Of a DNA stretch of 64,000 bases, positions 29,148 through 36,455 are shown piece by piece. The position numbers and the translations under genes were made by a program. Numbering within the stretch: position 1 is the first letter of the stretch; the number at the start of each line of letters is the position of its first letter. The DNA comes from Allobosea sp. BH3 (GTDB taxonomy: Bacteria; Pseudomonadota; Alphaproteobacteria; Rhizobiales; Beijerinckiaceae): the NCBI RefSeq assembly GCF_025499465.1, contig NZ_JAIMCA010000002.1:434001-498000 (forward strand), in the 5' to 3' direction. The notes beneath the pieces were generated by a model that was given only the letters and a program-made list of their open reading frames with translations, ran no database searches and had not been told where the DNA came from.

Positions 29148-30605
29148 ATGCACAAGCCAGGGCTGCAGAGGAACGACCTGTCGATCAGCCAGCCGCGGAG
29201 CCTGACCCGGCTCGGCCTTTCGGCCAAGCTCCTGCTCGTCACCGTGCTCTTCGTCATGCTGGCGGAGGTGCTGATTTATGTGCCCTCGATCGCGAACTTC
29301 CGACGCAATTGGCTGAACGACCGCATCGCGGCGGCGCAGGTCGCGGCGTTGGTGCTGGAGGGGGCGCCCGAGGACGGGTTGCCCGAAGGCAGCGAGAACC
29401 GGCTGCTGATGGGCGTCGGCGCCCGGGCCATCGCCGCACGGGTCGGCGGCGCGCGCCGGCTGCTCAGCCTCGATTCGATGCCGCCGCCGGAAGTCTCCCG
29501 CTCCGTCGACCTGCGCAGCCTCGACTGGCTGAGCGCCGTCAACCAGGCGCTCGCCGTGCTGGTCGCGCCGGCGACGATGCCGATCCGCGTGGTGGGCGAG
29601 GCCGTCGGCGGTGCCGATTTCGTCGAGATCGTCATCGACGAGGCGCCGCTGCGCCGGGCGATGCTGAAGTTCTCGGCCACTCTACTGCTGGTATCGCTGG
29701 TCATCACCGCGCTGGCGGCGCTGGCTCTCTATGTCGCGCTGAATTCGCTGATCATCGGCCCGATCCGGCGGCTGGCGACCAATGTAATGGAGTTCGAGAG
29801 CGATCCGGAGAACCCGCAGCGCATCATCGAGCCGACGCTGCGCGCCGACGAGATCGGCGAGGCCGAGCGGGCCCTCGCCCGCATGGAGCAGACGCTCGCC
29901 GAGGAGCTGCGGACCAAGAAGCACCTCGCCGAACTCGGGCTCGCCGTCTCCAAGATCAACCACGATCTGCGCAACATGCTGGCGGCTGCGCAGCTCATGT
30001 CCGACCAGCTCGTCGAGACGCGCGACGCCAAGATCCGCCGCTTCGCCCCACGGCTGATCGCGACGCTGGGGCGCGCCATCGATTTCTGCCAGGCCACCCT
30101 CGCCTATGGCCGCGCTGCCGAGGCGAACCCCGTCATTCGCGATGTCGTCCTGCGCCAACTCGTTTCCGAGCAGGCGGATATGCTCGGCATCCCCGGCAAT
30201 GCCCGGCTGCGCTTCGAGAACAAGGTTCCGGCTGAGCTGAGCGCGCCTTGCGACCCCGACCAGCTCGCGCGGGTGCTGACGAACCTGATGCGCAACTCCG
30301 TCCAGGCGCTGGCGCAGGCCGGGGCCGAGGAAGACGACCAGCCCCTCCTGACGGTGACCGGCGGGGCGGAGAACGGTTCGGTGGCGCTGCGCATCATCGA
30401 CAACGGGCCGGGCGTGCCGGAGCGGGCACGGGCCAATCTGTTCCAGGCCTTCCGCGGCTCGGTGACGCCGGGCGGGACGGGGCTGGGGCTGGCCATCGCG
30501 GCGGAGCTCGTCCGGCTCCATGGCGGCCGGATCGCGCTCGAGCCCTCAAGCTCCGGTGCGGTCTTCCTCGTCGCGCTGCCGGCGCGGCGCGGGAACGGGC
30601 ATTAG
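29148..30605 (+). CDS. Membrane sensor histidine kinase
   Basis: A 485-residue HisKA-type kinase: TM1 at about 25-45, a periplasmic domain (about 46-168), TM2 at about 172-197, HAMP (about 198-255), the phospho-accepting histidine in SKINHDLRNMLAAAQLMSDQ (about 280), and an ATPase domain with N-box NLMRNSVQAL, DNGPGVP and GGTGLGLAIAAEL. All catalytic boxes look intact. ATG at 29148 gives a sensible N-terminus. It is 11 bases downstream of the cysteine-less flavoprotein. No response regulator is adjacent; an orphan NarL-type regulator lies 5 kb away on the other strand. The signal is unknown. Confidence 0.9.
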   Translation: MHKPGLQRNDLSISQPRSLTRLGLSAKLLLVTVLFVMLAEVLIYVPSIANFRRNWLNDRIAAAQVAALVLEGAPEDGLPEGSENRLLMGVGARAIAARVGGARRLLSLDSMPPPEVSRSVDLRSLDWLSAVNQALAVLVAPATMPIRVVGEAVGGADFVEIVIDEAPLRRAMLKFSATLLLVSLVITALAALALYVALNSLIIGPIRRLATNVMEFESDPENPQRIIEPTLRADEIGEAERALARMEQTLAEELRTKKHLAELGLAVSKINHDLRNMLAAAQLMSDQLVETRDAKIRRFAPRLIATLGRAIDFCQATLAYGRAAEANPVIRDVVLRQLVSEQADMLGIPGNARLRFENKVPAELSAPCDPDQLARVLTNLMRNSVQALAQAGAEEDDQPLLTVTGGAENGSVALRIIDNGPGVPERARANLFQAFRGSVTPGGTGLGLAIAAELVRLHGGRIALEPSSSGAVFLVALPARRGNGH

Positions 30606-30680
30606 AGTCGAAGCTGGAACCCAGATTGATACCGCTCTGCGGCTGTCCACCTTCTCTGGAATTTCGTCGTGTTCATGGGC

Positions 30681-30715
30681 TCCGGGCTCAGGCCTTCGGC
30701 CTGCCCCGGAATGAC
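30681..30715. repeat. Degenerate palindrome of the CCGGAATGAC family
   Basis: TCCGG at 30681-30685 and CCGGA at 30706-30710 bracket a CAGGCC-TTC-GGCCTG hairpin (30689-30703), followed by ATGAC. It lies between the convergent histidine kinase and S24-regulator genes and is a shortened relative of the GTCATCCCGG elements. Confidence 0.55.
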
Positions 30716-30725
30716 GCGTGTGTGC

Positions 30726-31355
30726 CTACTGGCTCGCCCAGATCACCCGCGCCATGAAGGCGACCTCGGTGAGGTTCAGCACGCGGTCGGGATGCTCCGG
30801 GTTGAGGGAGGCGAGCTCGACGGTCTTGGCCGTCTGTCGCCTGAGCTGCTTGGCCAGCACCTCCCCCTCCACCGTCTTTACCACGACACGGTCGCCGCGC
30901 CGGACCGTCGCGGTCGGCGAGACGATGATGGTGTCGCCGTCCCGATAAAGCGGCAGCATCGAATCGCCCGAGATCTCCAGCGCATAGGCCTTGTCGTCGG
31001 TGACGCCGGGAAACGCGACCTCCTCCCAGCCGGCGCCGGCCGGAAAGCCGCCATCGTCGAAGAAGCCGCCGGAGCCCGCCTGGGCGAAGCCGATCAGCGG
31101 AATGGTCCGTGCCGGCGCGGGCTCCCGCCGCAGCACCACGCTCATGAACTCGTCGAGCGAGGCGCCCGTCGCCGCCAGGATCTTGGCGATCGACTCGGTC
31201 GAGGGCCAGCGCTCGCGCCCGTCCGGGCCGACGCGCTTGGAGCGGTTGAAGGTCGTGGCGTCGAGGCCCGCCTTGCGCGCCAGCCCCGAGGCGGTGAAAC
31301 CGTAGCGCTGGGCGAGCGTGTCGATCGCCCCCCAGATCTGGTCATGTGACAGCAT
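30726..31355 (-). CDS. XRE/LexA-like regulator with S24 peptidase domain
   Basis: A 209-residue repressor-like protein. An N-terminal helix-turn-helix (about 5-75; FTASGLARKAGLDATTFNRS) is joined to a C-terminal S24 self-cleavage domain with the nucleophile in LEISGDSMLPLYRDGD (about 128) and the catalytic lysine in GEVLAKQLRR (about 165). Such proteins are inactivated by RecA-stimulated autocleavage or act as non-cleaving repressors. A likely cleavage site is FAQAGSGGFF (AG pair). No phage genes surround it, so it is probably a chromosomal stress regulator. An inverted repeat just upstream may be its own operator. Confidence 0.9.
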   Translation of the reverse strand: MLSHDQIWGAIDTLAQRYGFTASGLARKAGLDATTFNRSKRVGPDGRERWPSTESIAKILAATGASLDEFMSVVLRREPAPARTIPLIGFAQAGSGGFFDDGGFPAGAGWEEVAFPGVTDDKAYALEISGDSMLPLYRDGDTIIVSPTATVRRGDRVVVKTVEGEVLAKQLRRQTAKTVELASLNPEHPDRVLNLTEVAFMARVIWASQ

Positions 31356-31395
31356 CGCGCAGGCCTCGCTTCGCTCTTGCCGTGGGGCGGGGATT

Positions 31396-31412
31396 GGATA
31401 TAGGAAATATCC
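31396..31412. promoter_or_regulatory. Candidate operator GGATAT-N5-ATATCC
   Basis: A perfect six-base inverted repeat (GGATAT 31396-31401, ATATCC 31407-31412) sits 41 bases upstream of the S24-type regulator, in a locally AT-rich segment that also serves the divergent DUF952-pyrD genes. Position and symmetry fit an autoregulatory site of a dimeric repressor. Confidence 0.45.
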
Positions 31413-31521
31413 CCTACCGCATAAGATTTCAATCCGATTTCTGCCATGATTCGCTGGCGGCTTGCGGAATCCTCCTGCCAGTGCTTATCCGGGTATCCGT
31501 GATGTCCCCGCGAGATTTCCG

Positions 31522-31866
31522 GTGCCCCTGATCTACAAGATATGTCCCGCCGCGCTCTGGTCCGAGGCGGAGGCGAAAGGCCGTTTCGACGGCGCCCCGG
31601 TCGATCTCGCCGATGGCTATATCCACTTCTCCACCGCGTCCCAGCTGGCCGAGACGGCGGCGAAGCATTTCGCCGGGCAGCACGGGCTACTGCTGATCGC
31701 GGTCGATGATTCGCGGTTCGGCGCGGCGTTGCGCTACGAACCTTCGCGCGGCGGGGCGCTGTTCCCGCATCTCTACGCCCCGCTCGACCCGAAGGCGGCG
31801 CGCTGGATCGCGCCGCTTCCCCTGCGGGCCGACGGCAGCCACGCTATTCCTGAGAGCCTCGCATGA
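31522..31866 (+). CDS. DUF952 family protein
   Basis: A 114-residue protein matching DUF952: [18 protein letters not shown] at the start, [20 protein letters not shown] in the middle and [19 protein letters not shown] near the end. The fold is related to glutathione-S-transferase-like or ADP-ribosyl-type small domains according to different predictions; no activity is established. The start is a GTG at 31522. The stop overlaps the pyrD start (ATGA), an arrangement often seen in rhizobia, so the two are translated together. Confidence 0.85.
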   Translation: MPLIYKICPAALWSEAEAKGRFDGAPVDLADGYIHFSTASQLAETAAKHFAGQHGLLLIAVDDSRFGAALRYEPSRGGALFPHLYAPLDPKAARWIAPLPLRADGSHAIPESLA

Positions 31867-32951
31867 TCGGCAACCTGTTCAACCTCGCCCGCCCGCTGAT
31901 CCACTGCATGGATGCGGAGACGGCCCATCGCATGGCGGTCGCCGGGCTCGCCGCCGCGCCTGCGCTGAAGCCGGGCTCCGACGACCCGGTTCTGGCGACG
32001 GAGGCCTTCGGCCTGACCTTCCCCAACCCGGTCGGCCTTGCCGCCGGCTTCGACAAGAATGCCGAGGCGATCAAGGGCGCATTCGGGCTCGGCTTCGGCT
32101 TCGTCGAGGTCGGCGGGGTGACGCCTCTGCCGCAGCCCGGCAATCCGCGCCCGCGCGTCTTCCGGCTGACGGAGGACGAGGCTGTCATCAACCGCTACGG
32201 CCTCAACAGCGAAGGCATGGAGGCGGTGGCGAGCCGCCTCGCGGCCCGGCGCGGCCAGCCCGGCGTTGTCGGCGTCAATCTCGGGGCCAACAAGGAATCG
32301 GCCGACCGCGCCGCGGACTATGCCATCCTCGCCCGCAGGCTCGCGCCGCTCGCCGATTTCCTGACAATCAACGTCTCCTCGCCCAACACGCCGGGCCTGC
32401 GCGACCTGCAGGCAGAGACGGCGCTCGACGACCTTGTGGCCCGCACGCTCGCCGCCCGCGACGAGGTGGCCGCAGGCGGCCGGCGCACACCGGTGCTGAT
32501 CAAGATCGCGCCGGACCTCACGCCGCCGGAGCTCGACGGCATGGTCGCCGTCGCCCGCAAGCGCGGCATCGACGGGATGATCGTCTCCAACACCACGATC
32601 GATCGGCCGCAGAGCCTGCGCAGCGCCGCCAGGACCGAGACGGGCGGGCTTTCCGGCAAGCCGCTCTTCGCCGCCTCGACCCGCATCCTGGCCGAGACCT
32701 TCCTGCGCGTCGAAGGGCAGTTCCCGCTCATCGGCGTCGGCGGCGTCGATTCGGCCGAGACCGCCTTCGCCAAGATCCGCGCCGGCGCGACGCTGGTGCA
32801 GTTCTATTCGGCGATGGTGTTCAAGGGGCCGGGGCTGGCCAGGGAGATCAAGGCTGGCCTCTCCCAGCAGGCCCGCCGCGCGGGGCTGACGCGCCTCACG
32901 GCCCTGATCGGCCGCGACGCGGCGGCGATCGCGCGCGGGGAGAAGCTCTGA
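31863..32951 (+). CDS. pyrD: Dihydroorotate dehydrogenase (quinone), class 2
   Basis: A 362-residue FMN enzyme that oxidises dihydroorotate to orotate with a membrane quinone in pyrimidine synthesis. The N-terminal amphipathic helices ([19 protein letters not shown]) that dock to the membrane mark class 2. The FMN region [18 protein letters not shown], catalytic-serine segment [14 protein letters not shown] and phosphate-binding [19 protein letters not shown] are all present. It overlaps the DUF952 gene by four bases. It is a single-copy housekeeping enzyme as far as this window shows. Confidence 0.96.
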   Translation: MIGNLFNLARPLIHCMDAETAHRMAVAGLAAAPALKPGSDDPVLATEAFGLTFPNPVGLAAGFDKNAEAIKGAFGLGFGFVEVGGVTPLPQPGNPRPRVFRLTEDEAVINRYGLNSEGMEAVASRLAARRGQPGVVGVNLGANKESADRAADYAILARRLAPLADFLTINVSSPNTPGLRDLQAETALDDLVARTLAARDEVAAGGRRTPVLIKIAPDLTPPELDGMVAVARKRGIDGMIVSNTTIDRPQSLRSAARTETGGLSGKPLFAASTRILAETFLRVEGQFPLIGVGGVDSAETAFAKIRAGATLVQFYSAMVFKGPGLAREIKAGLSQQARRAGLTRLTALIGRDAAAIARGEKL

Positions 32952-33141
32952 TCGCTTACCACAGCGGTGCTGACCGCGTTCTGAACCGGGGAGAAACGCA
33001 CGCGCGCAACTGAAAGCCCTTGCGCCATCCACCTCACTGCCATATCCGCCGCGCTGCACGTCGTCAGGCGGATCTGCGGGCAGGCCGGTCGCTTTCGCAA
33101 CCAGCCCCGATCTCGCCGAAGACGGCGCAGGGGGTTTCTAG

Positions 33142-34104
33142 GTGCCGACCGACTACAAGCGCTTTCGGAGCGCTCTTCTGCCCGCGCTTCTCATCGCGTC
33201 GATTCTGGGCGCGATGCTCTGGCACCAGACCCGCAGTCTCGACGACGTCGCCGAGCGGGACCGCGAGACCCAGATGCGGCTCGTCGGCACGCTGCTGAAT
33301 TCCAGCTTCGACCAGGCCGCGAAATTCTCGCTCTCGCTGGCAGAGTCCTTCGCGCGCAACGCCCAGATTCGCGAAGCCCTCGCCGCCGGTGACCGCCCGC
33401 GCCTCGAGGCGTTGTCGCGGGATGCCTATCTGTACCTGAGCCGACAGGCCAATATCCAGATCTTCGGCTACCACAGAAAGGACCTGCGCTATCTCCTGCG
33501 CATGCATCGTCCCGACCAGCACGGGGACGACATCTCTTCCTTTCGGGCGATGATCGTCGCCGCGAACCGCCTGCGGCGAGCCCAGACCGGCGTGGAAATC
33601 GGTATCGCCGGCATCGGAATCCGCGGCGTGGCGCTGGTCGAACAGGGCGGAGAGCTCGTCGGCACCATGGAGACCGGGGTGGAACTGCGCCCTCTCCTGG
33701 ACATCGTGAAGGCCTCGACGAATGCCGAGGTCGCTGTCGTCGCCGCAACCTCGCTCAGCGGCGTCGCCCTCGACCCGAAGCTGCCCACCATCGGCAATCT
33801 GACGGTGATGGCCTCGACCGACGAGGCCCTGTTCTCAACCCTGCTGCGCGCGCAGCCGATCAAGCCGCTGCGCGATGTCGAGATCGGCAAGCGGCAGATC
33901 GGCGAGGGCAGCTACGGCTTCATGGCCCAGCCGCTGGTCGATTTTTCCGGCAAGCTCGTAGGGATGGTGCTGGTGCTCAAGGAGGAGCCCCGCTCCGACT
34001 GGCGGCGCCTCATGACCGAGCTCTGGGTGATCGCGCTCTGCGGCGGCATCCTCGCCTTTGTCGGCTTCCTCATGCTGGCACCCAGGCGGCGGCAGGACGT
34101 GTGA
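33142..34104 (+). CDS. Membrane Cache-domain sensor protein without an output domain
   Basis: A 320-residue protein with TM1 at about 10-27, a large periplasmic region (about 30-290) and TM2 at about 294-313, ending only a few residues later (LAPRRRQDV). The periplasmic part looks like a double Cache domain of the dCache_3 type (YLLRMHRPDQHGDDISSFRA, GVALVEQGGELVGTMETGVE), normally found in chemoreceptors and diguanylate cyclases. There is no HAMP, kinase, GGDEF or MCP portion. The GTG start at 33142 is the best available. Its stop touches the start of an ion-channel gene (GTGATG), so the two proteins probably act together. Confidence 0.8.
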   Translation: MPTDYKRFRSALLPALLIASILGAMLWHQTRSLDDVAERDRETQMRLVGTLLNSSFDQAAKFSLSLAESFARNAQIREALAAGDRPRLEALSRDAYLYLSRQANIQIFGYHRKDLRYLLRMHRPDQHGDDISSFRAMIVAANRLRRAQTGVEIGIAGIGIRGVALVEQGGELVGTMETGVELRPLLDIVKASTNAEVAVVAATSLSGVALDPKLPTIGNLTVMASTDEALFSTLLRAQPIKPLRDVEIGKRQIGEGSYGFMAQPLVDFSGKLVGMVLVLKEEPRSDWRRLMTELWVIALCGGILAFVGFLMLAPRRRQDV

Positions 34105-35171
34105 TGCGCGCCCTGCTCCTCTTGCTCCTGCTGTTCGCCTCTCCCGGGCATGGGGCGCTGGCCGACGAAGCGGCAAGTGCCGGCAAGCCGGGCCTGCCCA
34201 TGTCCGTCGAGCTGCCCGTCCGGGTGCGCGTCGCCCTGCGCGTGCTCAACGTGCTCGAAATCAAGGAGGTGTCGGGCCAGGGACGGCTGCATCTGGAGCT
34301 GACCCAGCGCTGGCACGATCCGCGCCTGACCTTCGATGCCGTCGCGCGGGGGCTCGCACGCGAGGACCGCGTCGGCGACGATGCGGACGAGCATCTCAAG
34401 ACGATCTGGTCCCCGGGCCTGTCGCTCGACAACCAGATCGGCGAGAAGGATTCGCGCACCGTCGCCCTGTCCGTTCACGCCAATGGCGAGGTCGTGCTGA
34501 TCGAGCGCTTCGAGAGCGACTTCCGCTTCCGGATGAACATGGACGCCTTCCCCTTCGACAGGCAGAAGCTGGCGATCGGGCTTTCGCTGCCGCGCTATGC
34601 GCAGCAGGAGGCCGTCGTGCTGACCACGGAGGAGGACCGCTCGTTCTCCGGCATCGAGAACAGCCTCTCGGTCGTCGACTGGCGCCCCATCGGCGTGCGC
34701 TTCTCCAACGATCTGGTGATGGGCTGGAATGCGCGCTCCTATTCGCGGCTGAACGCCACGGTCACGATCGCCCGCTATGCCGAACGCTACCTTCTGCGCG
34801 TCTTCATCCCCATCATCGCCGTTCTGGCCGTGTCGCTCTTCGTGCTCTGGTCGCCGGGCCTGAAGGAACAGGACAAGGGTGGGCTGATCTTCTCCTCGCT
34901 GCTGGCGCTGGCGGCGATCAGCTTCACGTTCGAATCCAGCTTTCCGGGCTCGATCTCGCTGAATACGCCCGTCGCGGAGATGATCTCGCTCGGCTATCTC
35001 TATCTGGTGGCGGTGCTGCTGTTCGAGATCGTGCTGTCGGTGGCGGTGGCCAGCCCCCATTTTCGGTGGAACGGCGAGGCCGCGGCGCTCCGCCTGCACC
35101 TGCGCTGGGCCATGCCCGCAATCATGCTGATCATCTGCCTGGGCGCGGCGATCCGGGCGCTACCGACCTGA
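34104..35171 (+). CDS. Pentameric ligand-gated ion channel homologue (Pro-loop receptor family)
   Basis: A 355-residue protein with a signal peptide (about 1-22) and an extracellular beta-sandwich (about 30-225). The Pro-loop signature is NMDAFPFDRQKLAIGL near 150-165 (the equivalent of the Cys-loop, without cysteines). Four helices follow: M1 YLLRVFIPIIAVLAVSLFVL, M2 GGLIFSSLLALAAISFTF, M3 MISLGYLYLVAVLLFEIVLS and M4 WAMPAIMLIICLGAAI. WSPGL and RYAERYLLRVFIP at the domain interface fit GLIC-like bacterial channels. The residues before M2 (KEQDK) leave ion selectivity unclear. ATG at 34104 overlaps the Cache gene stop by one base; a GTG at 34101 is an alternative. Confidence 0.85.
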   Translation: MRALLLLLLLFASPGHGALADEAASAGKPGLPMSVELPVRVRVALRVLNVLEIKEVSGQGRLHLELTQRWHDPRLTFDAVARGLAREDRVGDDADEHLKTIWSPGLSLDNQIGEKDSRTVALSVHANGEVVLIERFESDFRFRMNMDAFPFDRQKLAIGLSLPRYAQQEAVVLTTEEDRSFSGIENSLSVVDWRPIGVRFSNDLVMGWNARSYSRLNATVTIARYAERYLLRVFIPIIAVLAVSLFVLWSPGLKEQDKGGLIFSSLLALAAISFTFESSFPGSISLNTPVAEMISLGYLYLVAVLLFEIVLSVAVASPHFRWNGEAAALRLHLRWAMPAIMLIICLGAAIRALPT

Positions 35172-35189
35172 CGACGGCCAGCCAGGCGC

Positions 35190-35459
35190 TCAGCGCCGCG
35201 CCGCGAAGAGCCGCATCAGCAGCCAGAGTGGCACGACGATCAGCGCGCCCGCCACGATCCACTGCCCGACCTCACGCACCGCACCGAAGCCGAGGCCCGT
35301 GATCGAACGCAGGAAGCGCACGGCCGATTCCAGAAGCCCCTGCGGCGAGAGGCCGAGGAAGGCCAGGGCCGCGCCGACCAGCAGCGAGATGAAGATCAGG
35401 CGGACGAGGACGCTGAGAGGCGAGCCGCCGAGAAACCGTTCCATGGAAGCCTTGGCCAT
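35190..35459 (-). CDS. DUF6460-like small membrane protein
   Basis: An 89-residue protein starting MAKASMERFLGGSPLSVLVR, with two membrane helices (about 17-40 and 65-84) and a basic end (LLMRLFAARR). It resembles the DUF6460 family of small integral membrane proteins of Hyphomicrobiales (ERFLGGSP start). The function is unknown. It runs convergently with the channel gene and has no partner in an operon. Confidence 0.75.
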   Translation of the reverse strand: MAKASMERFLGGSPLSVLVRLIFISLLVGAALAFLGLSPQGLLESAVRFLRSITGLGFGAVREVGQWIVAGALIVVPLWLLMRLFAARR

Positions 35460-35553
35460 TCCTGTTGGGCGCCCTCGCGAACCGCGGGGCGCTTCGTCTT
35501 AACCTGAAATCCGTTTCGCTTGAATGGCGGCTGAACGCTGTCCGCAGTTTCCC

Positions 35554-35674
35554 GCAGCCCTCATCCTGAGGAGCCGCGTCAGCGGCGTCTCGAAGGATGC
35601 TTCAGGAGGCTTCCGAGATCACTGGACCATCCTTCGAGACGCGGGCTCCGCCCGCTCCTCAGGATGAGGGCTGC
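35554..35674. repeat. 121-base nested inverted-repeat element (CCTCATCCTGAGGAGC type)
   Basis: Perfect 21-base outer arms (35554-35574 and 35654-35674, core CCTCATCCTGAGGAGC) enclose a second perfect 13-base pair, GTCTCGAAGGATG (35587-35599) and CATCCTTCGAGAC (35628-35640). It lies between the DUF6460-like gene and the response regulator. The structure resembles a non-autonomous mobile or REP-like element; this word pattern is frequent in rhizobial genomes by recollection. No gene fits inside it. Confidence 0.85.
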
Positions 35675-35681
35675 GTTTCCC

Positions 35682-36362
35682 CTAAACCGTCGCGGATGCC
35701 CCGGCCGTCGCCCAGGCTGTGCCGGCGATCTTCGAGGCGGCGATGACGGCCTGGGTGCGGCTGTCGACGTCGAGCTTGGTCAGGATCGCCGAGACATGCG
35801 CTTTTACCGTCGCCTCGGAGACACCGAGCTCATAGGCGATCTGCTTGTTGAGAAGCCCCTCGGACAGCATCATCAGCACGCGCACTTGCTGCGGCGTTAG
35901 GGTCGAGAGGCGGCGGACCATGTCGGCGACCTCGGCGTCGACAGGGGCGGAGAGGTCGACTCCCGGCGGCGTCCAGACCCCGCCGTCGAGCACGGCGCGG
36001 ATCGCCTCGCCCATCTGGGCGACGTCGGCGGTCTTCGGCAGGAAGCCGAGCGCGCCGAATTCGATACAGCGGCGAATCACCGCCGGGTCGTCATTGGCCG
36101 AGACGACGATGACCGGGATCTCGGGATGGTCGGCGCGCAGGAAGAGCAGGCCGGAGAAGCCCTGCACGCCGGGCATGGTGAGATCGAGCAGGACGAGATC
36201 CGCGTCGCCGCCGCTGGCCAGCGCTTCCGTGAGGGCTTCCAGCGAGCCGACCTCGCTGACCTCGGCGCCCTCGATGGCGTGGGAAACCGCCTGTCGCAGC
36301 GCGCCGCGGAAGAGCGGATGGTCGTCCGCGATGACGATCCGTGTCGAAGGCTGCTTGCTCAT
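35682..36362 (-). CDS. NarL/LuxR family response regulator (orphan)
   Basis: A 226-residue response regulator. The receiver domain (about 8-125) has the acidic pair DDHPLFRGAL and the phospho-acceptor aspartate in LVLLDLTMPGVQGF at about 60. The LuxR-type helix-turn-helix at about 155-215 reads LTPQQVRVLMMLSEGLLNKQ and AYELGVSEATVKAHVSAIL. ATG at 36362 has GGGAG at ideal spacing; an ATG three codons upstream is less well placed. No kinase gene is adjacent; the histidine kinase at 29148 is a possible but unproven partner. Confidence 0.92.
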   Translation of the reverse strand: MSKQPSTRIVIADDHPLFRGALRQAVSHAIEGAEVSEVGSLEALTEALASGGDADLVLLDLTMPGVQGFSGLLFLRADHPEIPVIVVSANDDPAVIRRCIEFGALGFLPKTADVAQMGEAIRAVLDGGVWTPPGVDLSAPVDAEVADMVRRLSTLTPQQVRVLMMLSEGLLNKQIAYELGVSEATVKAHVSAILTKLDVDSRTQAVIAASKIAGTAWATAGASATV

Positions 36363-36455
36363 CGCATCCACTCCCTTGCCTCGCCCGGATATTTTGCCTC
36401 AGCGAACGCGTGCACCACAAGCATTGCAAACGCAGAGGTGCAACCCATTCGGGCC

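Noticed and set aside
30726..31355. S24-type repressor as a sign of a prophage
   Set aside because: Neighbours are a histidine kinase, DUF952 and pyrD; no structural, lysis or integrase genes are present.
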